A stretch of 54,953 nucleotides of DNA from an uncultured Lachnospiraceae bacterium (GTDB lineage Bacteria; Bacillota; Clostridia; Lachnospirales; Lachnospiraceae). The position numbers and the translations under genes are program-made. Under the pieces are notes generated by a model. The model worked only from the letters and a program-made list of their open reading frames with translations. It was not told where the DNA came from and searched no databases. The stretch is taken from contig CAJULP010000032.1 of assembly GCA_910587295.1 (NCBI GenBank), forward strand, positions 1-54,953, in the 5' to 3' direction. Positions 24,529 to 33,864 of the stretch are shown here, piece after piece. Within the stretch, counting starts at the first letter, position 1. The number at the start of each line of letters is the position of its first letter.

Positions 24529-25641
24529 TTATTGTCCAGCCCTCTGACAAAAACTATCAAACCGCATCTGTGTCTGCTTGTTTACAAGCCGCATTTCTTC
24601 ATCCAGCCATCCACCATTAAAATGATGAATCGCATAGGTATCGTCAGTCACCTCCATCTTGCCTGACATATAATCATACGGGTGGAAATAATCATAAGTA
24701 TAGATATTCATACCCATGACTGTCTGATTCTGTCCATTCAAAACATAACCGTTATCCAAAGCAACCCTGGTATCAACATATCCGCTAGAGAGGGGATCCG
24801 GTGTTCCGTCTTTTCTGATAAATTCCCGCTTTTCCCATGCATCCAAAAAAGCTTCCAATGATGGATGTCCACATACGGCACCGCTGCACCCGCCAAAATT
24901 GATCACCTGCCATTTTTCCACACTGGTAAAAGCCTCCTGATATAGCAAATCATCTAAACTTCGGATCACTTCCACATCCGTATCCATATAGATGCCGCCA
25001 TATCGGTATAAGATATCTATCCTCGCATAATCCGGAACAAAGCCATATTTTTTTTGCCTGTAAGCCTGTTCCATATACCGGCATTTTTCCATATCATAAT
25101 TTGATTCATCCCAGCGGATGATTTCAAAATCAGGGCAATGCCTCCGCCAGCTTTCCATACACTTTTGTAAATTTGGGGGAATTTCTCCACCGCCAAGCCA
25201 CATATAATGAATCTTTTTCGGGATGAAAGGAGTATTGCCGGCCTGAAAGACACCCTTACCGCCTTTATTATGAAAATTCTTAATACACAGCATCGGGATA
25301 ATGTAGCAAGACATGTTACGTGTACATTCCATTCCCTCCAACTGTTCAAACGCATCTGCATATCTGCTGATGTTAATAAAGACTGTCACATACCCGTCTA
25401 ATGTATATAGCATATCCGGGGAACACACCCTGACAGGTTTTTGCCCAATCCAGATATCTTCCCCCCATTTAGATTTGTCATTATCTATGTAACATACCAG
25501 AGCATCCAGCAGGCCATATTCTGCCAAAACCGCAGGCGTAGTGCTTGTTCCTATCACCCCGGCGCCAAACAGGACTATCTTGCTTTTATGTGAAATAATG
25601 TCCTTAGCCATTTCCAAAAAACTGCCTGTTTTTAACTGCAT
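24529..25641 (-). CDS. GT32 (OCH1-like) glycosyltransferase with N-terminal Rossmann module
   Basis: A 370-residue protein. Residues about 15-120 form the shared module: KIVLFGAGVIGTSTTP, CYIDNDKSKWGEDIWIGQKP and a later VTVFINISRY strand. The catalytic domain follows with IPKKIHYMWLGGGEIP and the ARIDILYRYGGIYMDTDVE motif that binds metal and sugar nucleotide in OCH1/TcdA-type enzymes. I start at the ATG at 25639-25641, preceded by AGGGGG. The longer frame begins inside the upstream gene. It is the last gene of the 30-kb locus. No terminator hairpin is visible after it. Confidence 0.85.
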   Translation of the reverse strand: MQLKTGSFLEMAKDIISHKSKIVLFGAGVIGTSTTPAVLAEYGLLDALVCYIDNDKSKWGEDIWIGQKPVRVCSPDMLYTLDGYVTVFINISRYADAFEQLEGMECTRNMSCYIIPMLCIKNFHNKGGKGVFQAGNTPFIPKKIHYMWLGGGEIPPNLQKCMESWRRHCPDFEIIRWDESNYDMEKCRYMEQAYRQKKYGFVPDYARIDILYRYGGIYMDTDVEVIRSLDDLLYQEAFTSVEKWQVINFGGCSGAVCGHPSLEAFLDAWEKREFIRKDGTPDPLSSGYVDTRVALDNGYVLNGQNQTVMGMNIYTYDYFHPYDYMSGKMEVTDDTYAIHHFNGGWLDEEMRLVNKQTQMRFDSFCQRAGQ

Positions 25642-25652
25642 ATATCCCCCTT

Positions 25653-26837
25653 TTATCCCACCAGCCACTCCGGCAGTTCCATCTCCTGGAGCACCTTTTT
25701 TTCTATATATTTTATCTTCTTCATTGGAACGCCTTTTTGGCACAAATCAGCCGCTATCTGTCTCGCTGTGTTTTCTCTTAATATCGCAATTACAATATAG
25801 TCATATTCTTTTTGCAGCACTTCTTCTGCTGCCTGTACCGCAAAACCTTGTTCCTGATATTGCCCTGCTTTCGTATCCGTCCATCCAACAGCCGTAAAGT
25901 TTGGCGATGTACAGACATACTCATACATCACCCTCCCAAATCCCCCTGCGCAATACACGATAACCCTGCTGCCCTTTTCAATATCGACAAAAGGAAATAG
26001 CAGCCGCCCATCTGTCAAAAGATAGCTGTACCCTTTCAGCATCAAAATAAAAAACATATACAGCCTTAAATCCTGCTGGTTATCTTTCATGCCACAAAAA
26101 GCTTTACCCAATACTTGGTATATTTCCCTGAATAATTGTTTAGGCAGTTCACGGAGTTCCTTCACGGCAGATCCTTCTCTCTGCCTGTAATGATAAGGAA
26201 CAAAATCGCACACATAGATAGATGATGCCGCCAATATACATAAAAAACTGCAAACGGCATCTTCCCCATATGAAATGATATCAGAGACCTTGTGAGCCCA
26301 TTGACATACTACAGCAGATTTTATTAACTTACAGCAAAGATTAGGCAAAAACCCCCATTCAAAAAAAGTTTCAGTCATCAGAATTTTTTGTTTCCTCTTG
26401 GACAATTTTTCCCCTGTGTACATTCCTAAATCTATGGCATTTTTCCTAATTATGCTGTTTGCCTCATATTCTTCTATCATTCCAAAAGCTATCATATCCG
26501 GATAATCATTTGAAATCGATATATCAATAAGCCTTTCTACTTCATCACGGTCAATCCAGTCATCGCCATCTACAAATAAGGTATATTCGCCTGATGCAAT
26601 GTCAATTCCCCTTTTCCTTGCATTCATTACCCCGCTATTGGGTATATGGATGCAGCGGATACGTTTATCATTCTCAGCATACCTGTTGCAGATTTCACCA
26701 CACGAATCTGTTGACCCATCATTGACCAATACCAACTCAATATTTTGATATGTTTGATTTAAAATACTGTCAATACATTGTGATAAATAGTCCTCCACAT
26801 TATAAATTGGAACAATAACACTAACTTTAACATCCAT
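25653..26837 (-). CDS. GT2 glycosyltransferase with C-terminal Rossmann module
   Basis: A 394-residue protein. The GT-A domain (1-220) has KVSVIVPIYNVEDYLSQCID, LVNDGSTDSCGEI and the DGDDWID metal motif. After a helical linker, the module begins near residue 290 with RVIVYCAGGFGRVMYEYV and runs through GWTDTKAG, YDYIVIAI and a final IKYIEKK. The donor sugar cannot be told from sequence. It lies 11 bp before the GT32 gene and shares its module. Confidence 0.88.
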   Translation of the reverse strand: MDVKVSVIVPIYNVEDYLSQCIDSILNQTYQNIELVLVNDGSTDSCGEICNRYAENDKRIRCIHIPNSGVMNARKRGIDIASGEYTLFVDGDDWIDRDEVERLIDISISNDYPDMIAFGMIEEYEANSIIRKNAIDLGMYTGEKLSKRKQKILMTETFFEWGFLPNLCCKLIKSAVVCQWAHKVSDIISYGEDAVCSFLCILAASSIYVCDFVPYHYRQREGSAVKELRELPKQLFREIYQVLGKAFCGMKDNQQDLRLYMFFILMLKGYSYLLTDGRLLFPFVDIEKGSRVIVYCAGGFGRVMYEYVCTSPNFTAVGWTDTKAGQYQEQGFAVQAAEEVLQKEYDYIVIAILRENTARQIAADLCQKGVPMKKIKYIEKKVLQEMELPEWLVG

Positions 26838-26874
26838 CCTTCTTCACCCCAGTTATCGTACCCGGCAAGTTTCT

Positions 26875-28053
26875 TCAGATTTGTACAGCCGCAGGTATGA
26901 TATATTTTTCTGCGTCTATTCCCCTGCAGCGGGCACACATATCCAAATACCCTTTTTCTGAATAGCCACTTTCAAATTCCATGATCGTCTTTTTCGGATC
27001 ATCGCTCAAATCATCAAAATCCAAATAATCTGACTGCCCAATCTCAAATCCAAGATTCTCCGAAACACTCCTTGCCATGACACAATAATAATACTTGCTT
27101 CCTCGAATTTCCCTGCATGGCGTCTGACATTCATCAAATACCTTTATTAATTCGTTTTCGCCGCCATCCCGGTTAAATGTTTGAAAACCATAATCCATCC
27201 ATTGTAACGATCTTCCTTCTAAAATGTAAGAGACCCCATTTTCCTCCAATTTCTCCATCAGCCTTTTTTGCCTGTCTTCTATCCACTTAAGAGTTTCCGA
27301 ATAGTCAGAAATACGAATCAGCACATTATGTTCCCTGCACATGTCCAAAACATCCTGGCCCGGAATGATCGTACCATTTGTAACGATAGAATAAATCGAC
27401 ATTTTGCTGCGGTATTTCTTTCCTATATAGCCTATGATCTCTGCAAGTTCTTTGTACAACAATGGTTCCCCGCCAATTAACACAAATTCTCTTGCAACGT
27501 CCACTTTACCAAAAAAAGAATCTGCACTTTTCATTGCCATTTCCAGACTCAGATCTTCACAGTCAGCGCCTACCGCAAAACAGCCGTGAGCGCAATCCCT
27601 GCATTTTAAGGTACAGCGTTCTGTAAGGCAAATCTGCACCAAATCCACATATAACAGTCCAAACCTATATAAAGAAAGTACCGGGAAAAATTTGTGCATA
27701 AATTCTTTTTGAGAAAAAAAATCCATTCCCTTCACATAGCCCTCTTTTGTCAATTGCCCCTCTATTGCCGGAATGTTTTTCCTGTCTGCCGTTATCACAA
27801 TAATCCCTTTTGTTCCTTCTTCCGTATACTGCTTCAAGGACAGGACCTTATGCCCATTCACACCTTCAGCCTGTTTTTTTTCATTATTGTCAATATACCC
27901 GCCGAAACACTGATACCGCTCCAAAATTACTTCCGTATCACCACCTATCAGGCCTGCCCCAAATAGATATACTTTCCCTTTTCGTTCGTCAAACAATCTG
28001 ACCACTTCATTTGCATACTCGTCCAGCTCATGGCCTTTATTTGTCCACTTCAT
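26875..28053 (-). CDS. Radical SAM enzyme with N-terminal Rossmann module, copy 1
   Basis: A 392-residue protein. The module spans about 25-115 (KVYLFGAGLIGGDTEVI, GGYIDNNEKKQAEGVNG, GIIVITADRKNIPAI). The radical SAM core begins with CTLKCRDC, whose Cys147, Cys151 and Cys154 would hold the [4Fe-4S] cluster. It has a GGEPLLY motif of the SAM-binding GGE type. Further Cys pairs near the C-terminus (CQTPCREI, YCVMA, CARCRG) could bind an auxiliary cluster, as in SPASM-type enzymes. The copy at 32683-33864 is close to identical in layout. It may modify a sugar by epimerisation, dehydration or oxidation; the substrate is unknown. GGAGGAAAATA precedes the ATG. Confidence 0.88.
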   Translation of the reverse strand: MKWTNKGHELDEYANEVVRLFDERKGKVYLFGAGLIGGDTEVILERYQCFGGYIDNNEKKQAEGVNGHKVLSLKQYTEEGTKGIIVITADRKNIPAIEGQLTKEGYVKGMDFFSQKEFMHKFFPVLSLYRFGLLYVDLVQICLTERCTLKCRDCAHGCFAVGADCEDLSLEMAMKSADSFFGKVDVAREFVLIGGEPLLYKELAEIIGYIGKKYRSKMSIYSIVTNGTIIPGQDVLDMCREHNVLIRISDYSETLKWIEDRQKRLMEKLEENGVSYILEGRSLQWMDYGFQTFNRDGGENELIKVFDECQTPCREIRGSKYYYCVMARSVSENLGFEIGQSDYLDFDDLSDDPKKTIMEFESGYSEKGYLDMCARCRGIDAEKYIIPAAVQI

Positions 28054-28063
28054 TATTTTCCTC

Positions 28064-29251
28064 CTATTCCAATTCCACCGATTTAATTCCGCTCCAGATC
28101 ATTTTTTGTTTTGGGATACCCTTATTGAGCAAATCATCCCGGATTTGCTGAGCCAGCTCAATACTTTTCACCGCTATCAACAGATAGTCAAAATCAACGG
28201 TTCCTATCTTTTCCGGATCTGCAATATCCTTCCCCCGCTTTTGAAACATGGCAAAATTCCTGTCAGCCCAAAGAACTACCTCACAAAAATGATATAACTC
28301 ATTTTGCCTAAAGTATTCTTCTCCTAAATCTCCCGCACCATATAGGACCACTTTACTATCCCGGGCAACTATCCAAAACGGGAAAGCATCCCTGCTTACT
28401 TCATGGTAATCACTAAAATACTGCTGTTTTAAATTTACCGCATTGATATAAAAATGGTCAAGCTGATTCAGCAGGACATCACAAAATCTGCTGTTTTCAA
28501 ACTCTGACCGCAAATAACCATATAGCCGATATAATTTTGTAAAATATTCAGAATCCTTTTGTATATAGGGAAGCGCTTCTGTTCCTTCCCGCCACTGTCT
28601 GTGAAAATAAAAACACCTGTGCAAAACATAAATAGACTGCGTCTCCAGTATCATCGGGTAGACCACCGCAACATCCTCACCATAATGGATTCCCAGCTTA
28701 GCCGCCTTTTTCAGATGTTTTGCAATCAACTCCCTCTTAAATAATTTGGTACACAAACTTGGGTTTAATTCCCAATGATTTTTACCTCTCCCCCACAACA
28801 TACGGGGAATAATATGCCCTTCGACCGCAGGCCTTTCATACAACCCTTCATCAAGCAGCGGCATCTCATCCACACGGTGCTCCCTGCCATAATATAATGT
28901 AATGCCTGATACCACAAGATCAGCATTTCCCCTCACTGACATAAGCTGGCTATAAGTATCCTCTTTGATCCAGTCATCAGAATCCACAAACGTCACATAA
29001 TCCCCACCGGCATTTTCCACGCCAATACGCCTTGCCTGGATAGGGCCTTCATGCTTTTGGTGGATCACCTTCACCCGGCTGTCTCTTTTGGCATATTCAT
29101 CACAAATCCGGCCTGATGTATCCGCCGATCCATCATCTACAAGAATCAGTTCAATTTCCTCATATGTTTGCCCAAGGATACTGCCTACACATTCCCTTAT
29201 ATACTTTTCCATATTATAGACAGGTACGATAACCGAAAGTAATCCCGACAT
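28064..29251 (-). CDS. GT2 glycosyltransferase with C-terminal Rossmann module
   Basis: A 395-residue protein with the same layout as the product of 25653-26837. The GT-A domain has LLSVIVPVYNMEKYIRECV, LVDDGSADTSGRI and the DSDDWIK motif. The module (about 300-395) has KVVLYGAGDLGEEYFRQ, VLWADRNFAMFQKRGKDI and DYLLIAVKS. Its ATG shares one base with the TAA of the FkbM gene, so translation is probably coupled. Confidence 0.88.
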   Translation of the reverse strand: MSGLLSVIVPVYNMEKYIRECVGSILGQTYEEIELILVDDGSADTSGRICDEYAKRDSRVKVIHQKHEGPIQARRIGVENAGGDYVTFVDSDDWIKEDTYSQLMSVRGNADLVVSGITLYYGREHRVDEMPLLDEGLYERPAVEGHIIPRMLWGRGKNHWELNPSLCTKLFKRELIAKHLKKAAKLGIHYGEDVAVVYPMILETQSIYVLHRCFYFHRQWREGTEALPYIQKDSEYFTKLYRLYGYLRSEFENSRFCDVLLNQLDHFYINAVNLKQQYFSDYHEVSRDAFPFWIVARDSKVVLYGAGDLGEEYFRQNELYHFCEVVLWADRNFAMFQKRGKDIADPEKIGTVDFDYLLIAVKSIELAQQIRDDLLNKGIPKQKMIWSGIKSVELE

Positions 29252-30330
29252 TATTCCTTCACCCCGTATACAACCCCTCGCCTTAAATCCAAAGTATCGT
29301 TTATATCGTCATCATAAGAAAAAAACATATATCCCTTCGAATGGCTTGTCTTGTAACCATAGCTTTCCAAAATATGGGAAATATATTTTTCATCGTACTG
29401 CCTGTGATAACTGCAGACAGCACATCTGGCGCTGCTCCTTAATAAAACCTCTTTCCCGCCTAAAAGCGCTTCCACTTCAGCACCTTCTATGTCCATTTTC
29501 AAAAAGTCAATCTTTTCTGAAACAAGACTGTCCAAAGTTGTTTCCCTTGCATTATCACGGCCTGACAGGAATTTATTGCAAAAAACAACTTTTTCCTGAT
29601 ATTCTCTAAACGTCCGCCGCAGCGCCTCCATCCATTTGACATCGCTCTCGATCAGATAAATCTTTTTGGCCCTATCCACAAATCTTAGCGCAAAATTCCC
29701 TTCACACACACCAGCATCCACGATCACGGCATCATCCGGTATTTCTTTCTCATCCCTGATATATAAATGCGGGGAATCTCCGCCCTGCTCATACAGGACA
29801 TCCTCCACTGCCTCCACGCCATTTTTTTTGACAAATTTGTGATCCTTCGGATAATACATTCTTTTATCGCCAAACATGATATAGGGAAAATTTTCTTCAT
29901 CACGTCGCACGGCATGATACTCTTTTACCTCCGGTGCATAACTTCCCAGTATGCTCAGCTTTCCCTGCCTGAATCTGTCCAATGCCTCCTGGATTTCTGT
30001 GTCAGTGCTGTTTTCATACTTGGAAATCACAAGCTTACACGCTTCCTGCTCCAAAGCCTTGTACGTAATGATACGATCCCTGTTTATCTGTAAATCATTT
30101 ATCATCCTATCAATAATCTCTTCATAATATAAAGAACATACAATCACGATATCATAGGATATTTCTTTCATTTCTTCTGGCGGCACGACAGGAATGCCCC
30201 TCCAAAAAACCTTTCCCCATGATTCAGGATCACTGTCAGTAAACGCTGCGATCTCATACTTTGAATACAACAATTTCTGTCTCAAAACCTCTACCGCAGT
30301 ACCTCCTGTTCCCCATATTACCGCTCTCAT
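29251..30330 (-). CDS. FkbM-family methyltransferase with N-terminal Rossmann module
   Basis: A 359-residue protein. Residues 1-95 are the shared module (AVIWGTGGTAVEVLRQ, FTDSDPESWGKVFWRGIPV, YDIVIVCSLYY). The C-terminal methyltransferase has VDAGVCEGNFALRF as SAM loop and FLKMDIEGAEVEALLGG, the FkbM hallmark. FkbM enzymes put O-methyl groups on sugars or polyketides. It overlaps the upstream GT4 gene by four bases (ATGA). Confidence 0.88.
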   Translation of the reverse strand: MRAVIWGTGGTAVEVLRQKLLYSKYEIAAFTDSDPESWGKVFWRGIPVVPPEEMKEISYDIVIVCSLYYEEIIDRMINDLQINRDRIITYKALEQEACKLVISKYENSTDTEIQEALDRFRQGKLSILGSYAPEVKEYHAVRRDEENFPYIMFGDKRMYYPKDHKFVKKNGVEAVEDVLYEQGGDSPHLYIRDEKEIPDDAVIVDAGVCEGNFALRFVDRAKKIYLIESDVKWMEALRRTFREYQEKVVFCNKFLSGRDNARETTLDSLVSEKIDFLKMDIEGAEVEALLGGKEVLLRSSARCAVCSYHRQYDEKYISHILESYGYKTSHSKGYMFFSYDDDINDTLDLRRGVVYGVKE

Positions 30331-31694
30331 GCCATATCCTCCACAATCCTGATCAATCTACACGCATAATCCGCCGCATTGCATTTTGAAAAAACTTCCT
30401 GCTTAGCTGCTGATCCCAATTCTTGAAGCCGTGATCTGTTTAGACTAAGATCCCTTACCTTTTCCGCAATATGCCGCAGATCTCCAACGTCAAAAACAAA
30501 CCCGCTTCGTCCGTCACTAATATAGTCTCTTACACCGCTGACATCAGTCACTAACGGTACGCAGCCGCTGCCCATCGCCTCCAGCATGGAAAGGCTGGTT
30601 CCCTCATACTCGGAAATATTAATATATACATCCTGACCTTTCCAAAAATCATTCATTTCTTCTTTGCCAAGGTATCCTAACATACGCACTTTTTCTGATA
30701 GATCATTGGCTTTTATATAATCATTTATCGGTTCTGACAATTCCCCGTCACCGGCTATGCTCATAACATAATCCGCACTGCAATCTTCCAAATATCGGAT
30801 CAGCTCAGGTATCAGGTCGCAGCGTTTCTGCTCTTTAGTAAGCCTTGATGCGATCCCCAGCCGAAGCGGCCCTGCAACATTATAATTTTTCCTGTGATCT
30901 CTTAGCAAGTCAACAGGCTGATGGAGAAAACTTACTTTATCTTCCGGTATGCCGTATTCATATACTAAAGTTTCTTTGATCCTGCTGCTTACACATAAAT
31001 ACTGATCTATCCAGTCATCAAACAGCACCGCTAAATTATAATGAGCCGGCCTGTCATTATGGACAACATTGATAATCCGCATTCTATGCGGTTCCATCCG
31101 CTTTACCGCCATAGCCGCAAAAAAGTTTTCCCCATAAAAGCTGTTGACAAATACAAGAGGTAAACTTTTCCGGTAATAGGCCACTGCCTTTTCCAATGCA
31201 CTTTCCGGCGGAAAACACATAAACTCTATCTGCTTTAGGCCAAAATAATCCGATGGCACTTCAGGAACCCGGATACCCGTCACCGCTATCCTGCTTCTTT
31301 TAGCTGCCAGCTCCTTTGCCAGCACGATATTCCAGTTTTCTGCGCCCCCCCATTTTGCCTTACTATATAAATCCATGCAGATCATATAATCTGCATCATC
31401 CCATCCCCTGATATCATCTGACAATTTTAAAAATGAGGATAACGAAATCAACCGGTTCCCTATCCCCATTTCTGACAACTGTTTCCCAATTTCTTTCCAA
31501 TGTATACATGATACGATAATTTTACAATCTAATCCAATCAATAGTTCCGGTGAAATGACCTTAATCCCATGAAATGTTTCCCCCGCTTTTTTCTTGTCAT
31601 TATCAGCCAGGTAACTAACTGTTTTTCCAAAATAATGGATTATATTGATGAACTTATCCGTATATTGCCCTACACCAAACAATACAATATCCAA
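30327..31694 (-). CDS. GT4 glycosyltransferase with N-terminal Rossmann module
   Basis: A 455-residue protein. The module (1-95) reads DIVLFGVGQYTDKFI, YLADNDKKKAGETFHGIKV, IIVSCIHWKEI. The GT-B enzyme has LRLGIASRLTKEQKR, a donor-site helix with ISEYEGTSLSMLEAMGSGCVP, and the E-x7-E type pair typical of GT4. It retains the sugar's anomeric form by family rule. It lies 40 bp after the methyltransferase at 31735-32673. Confidence 0.88.
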   Translation of the reverse strand: MDIVLFGVGQYTDKFINIIHYFGKTVSYLADNDKKKAGETFHGIKVISPELLIGLDCKIIVSCIHWKEIGKQLSEMGIGNRLISLSSFLKLSDDIRGWDDADYMICMDLYSKAKWGGAENWNIVLAKELAAKRSRIAVTGIRVPEVPSDYFGLKQIEFMCFPPESALEKAVAYYRKSLPLVFVNSFYGENFFAAMAVKRMEPHRMRIINVVHNDRPAHYNLAVLFDDWIDQYLCVSSRIKETLVYEYGIPEDKVSFLHQPVDLLRDHRKNYNVAGPLRLGIASRLTKEQKRCDLIPELIRYLEDCSADYVMSIAGDGELSEPINDYIKANDLSEKVRMLGYLGKEEMNDFWKGQDVYINISEYEGTSLSMLEAMGSGCVPLVTDVSGVRDYISDGRSGFVFDVGDLRHIAEKVRDLSLNRSRLQELGSAAKQEVFSKCNAADYACRLIRIVEDMA

Positions 31695-31734
31695 CTCATC
31701 TTACTCCTTTTGGCAGCTTATCACAGTGTCAATC

Positions 31735-32673
31735 TCACGGAAACAATGTACCGCAACAAATATCATCTCTTTGCAGCTGCTGTTTTATTTCCAAGGAAGC
31801 GCAGCGTGGCGCTGTCACAAGACAGTTATAATCTTTACTTATCTGTTTAAATGCTTCATAGGAGATGACTCTTTTACCGTACATTTCCTTCCCCTGTTTG
31901 TCCACGGAATTATCTGCAAAACAGTAAACATTATCTGCCCCGATAACGTCTAAAATCTCTCCGCCAAAGATTCCTGCCCCAAAAAGTATGTATTGCTTGT
32001 CATTATGGAACTTTTTCTTATTTTCACAAACAGCAACATGCCAATTCTTATAAGTATCAGATACACTGCCATCCAGCATACGTCTCCTTTCATACCGAAA
32101 CGGTTCATCCAGTTCCGTCTTGCTTGCCGGCAATTTCTGGGCAGCTAATGTAGCGTCATTCCATTCGCTTACCCAATCATCCGTTCCTTCCATAGACGGC
32201 ACCCCGGCCACCCCGGCATGAAGTACTTTTAACCCGGCCCATTTAGCTAACGCTTCAAGCCCCTGTGAAAAATAGCGGTAACAATCCAGCGGCGCTTTAT
32301 GTTCAATGCCGGCATTAGGCGCTATCATAATAAATACCCCCGACGGCTTCATTATTCGTTCGATTTCCTTTACTGTCAGCCACGGATATTCAATATGTTC
32401 AAACACCTGCCCACTGATCACAAGATCAAAAGACTCATCTGCAATTTCATCCCACGAATAAATATCTTTGGGAACGATATCCACATTCGGCCCCTTAGAC
32501 ATATCCAAACCAGTATAAACAATATTCTCTTCACGAAGCAAATCCTTATATGTGCCATTTTGGTCATAGCTTCCAATGTCCAGCACATGGATTGGTCCAT
32601 CGGCACATCCCTGCCATAAGGGTTTATAGTGGTTCAATAAATATTCCATTCTTACATATGATGATCTGTGCAT
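31735..32673 (-). CDS. Class I methyltransferase with C-terminal Rossmann module
   Basis: A 312-residue protein. The SAM-binding loop is VLDIGSYDQNGTYKDLL, followed by the VFEHIEYPW and IMKPSGVFIMIAPN motifs of Methyltransf_11-type enzymes. The module from about residue 225 has QYILFGAGIFGGEILDVIG, FADNSVDKQGKEMYGKRV and a short NCLVTAPR strand. Acceptor unknown. A GGAG ribosome site lies before the ATG. It follows the second radical SAM gene by nine bases in transcription order. Confidence 0.85.
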   Translation of the reverse strand: MHRSSYVRMEYLLNHYKPLWQGCADGPIHVLDIGSYDQNGTYKDLLREENIVYTGLDMSKGPNVDIVPKDIYSWDEIADESFDLVISGQVFEHIEYPWLTVKEIERIMKPSGVFIMIAPNAGIEHKAPLDCYRYFSQGLEALAKWAGLKVLHAGVAGVPSMEGTDDWVSEWNDATLAAQKLPASKTELDEPFRYERRRMLDGSVSDTYKNWHVAVCENKKKFHNDKQYILFGAGIFGGEILDVIGADNVYCFADNSVDKQGKEMYGKRVISYEAFKQISKDYNCLVTAPRCASLEIKQQLQRDDICCGTLFP

Positions 32674-32682
32674 AAGATTCTC

Positions 32683-33864
32683 CTACTTCATCTGCACCGC
32701 TGCCGGTACAGGATACTTTACGGCATCCGCCCCATGACAAAAATTGCACATGTCAAGATATCCCTTTTGTGAATACCCCATATCAAATTCTAAAAACACT
32801 TTTTTCCCATTCTCTCCTAAATCCGCTAACTCCAAATAGTCATCTTTACCAACACCAAAGCCAAGATTGTCAGACACACTCCGAGCCATGACACAGTAGT
32901 GATATTTGCTGCCCCGAATCTCCCTGCATGGTGTTTTACACCTGTCAAATACTTTTGTAAGTTCATTTTCATCCCCGCCCCTGTCAACAGATCGAAACCC
33001 ATAATCCATCCACTGTTGATCCGGTTCACTGATTGTATACATAATATGATGCTCATCCAGACATTTTGTCAACAATGCATACCGCTCTTTAAGGCGTACC
33101 AAAGTTCCCGAATAATTCGATATCCGTATTGTAACCTCATATTTCCTGCACAGGTCCAAAATATTTTCATCCGGTATGATTGTTCCATTTGTGGTAATGG
33201 AATATATCATCATTTTATCCCGGTATTTCTCCCCGGCATAAGCAATCATTTCCGCAAGGCCACTGTACAGAAACGGTTCCCCACCAATCAGCACAAACTC
33301 TTTTATGCGGTCCACCACCGAAAAAAATGAATCTGCGCTTTGCTTAGCCACGGCAAGATCCATATCACTGCTTTTAGGATCAACCGCAAAACATCCATGC
33401 GCACAATCCCTGCATCTAAGCGTGCACCGTTCGGTAAGGCTGATCTGTGCAATTTCCGTATAAAGGATATGATATTTGTAGTAAGAGATCACCGGAAAAA
33501 CAGTTTGCATAAACTCCTGATATACCCAGAAGTCCACACCCTTTTTTAGCCCTTCCGCCTCTAATTGTCCTTTGATCGCTGGAATATTTTTAGCATCTGC
33601 AGCCACGACAATAATACCGTTTTTCGAGCTGTTTATGTATGTCTGGAAAGAAATGACCTTCCTTCCATTTACTCCGTCTGACTGCTTTTGGGTATTGTTG
33701 TCAATATACCCGCCAAAACACTGGTACCATTCAAAAACGGGGGCGATTGTTCCCCCCCATAATCCAGCGCCAAAAACGTATATTTTTTCCTGTTTTTCTT
33801 CAAACATCTTTACCAAATACTCTGCATGTTTGTCCAGTTCATGTCCTTTATTTTTCCATTTCAT
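32683..33864 (-). CDS. Radical SAM enzyme with N-terminal Rossmann module, copy 2
   Basis: A 393-residue paralogue of the product of 26875-28053, collinear along its whole length. It has the module KIYVFGAGLWGGTIAP, GGYIDNNTQKQSDGVNG; the cluster motif CTLRCRDC; GGEPFLY; and the C-terminal CKTPCREI, YCVMA and CNFCHG Cys groups. The two copies flank the GT2, FkbM, GT4 and methyltransferase genes, so this block may have arisen by duplication or cassette exchange. The start overlaps the end of the GT2 gene by 17 bp. Confidence 0.88.
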   Translation of the reverse strand: MKWKNKGHELDKHAEYLVKMFEEKQEKIYVFGAGLWGGTIAPVFEWYQCFGGYIDNNTQKQSDGVNGRKVISFQTYINSSKNGIIVVAADAKNIPAIKGQLEAEGLKKGVDFWVYQEFMQTVFPVISYYKYHILYTEIAQISLTERCTLRCRDCAHGCFAVDPKSSDMDLAVAKQSADSFFSVVDRIKEFVLIGGEPFLYSGLAEMIAYAGEKYRDKMMIYSITTNGTIIPDENILDLCRKYEVTIRISNYSGTLVRLKERYALLTKCLDEHHIMYTISEPDQQWMDYGFRSVDRGGDENELTKVFDRCKTPCREIRGSKYHYCVMARSVSDNLGFGVGKDDYLELADLGENGKKVFLEFDMGYSQKGYLDMCNFCHGADAVKYPVPAAVQMK

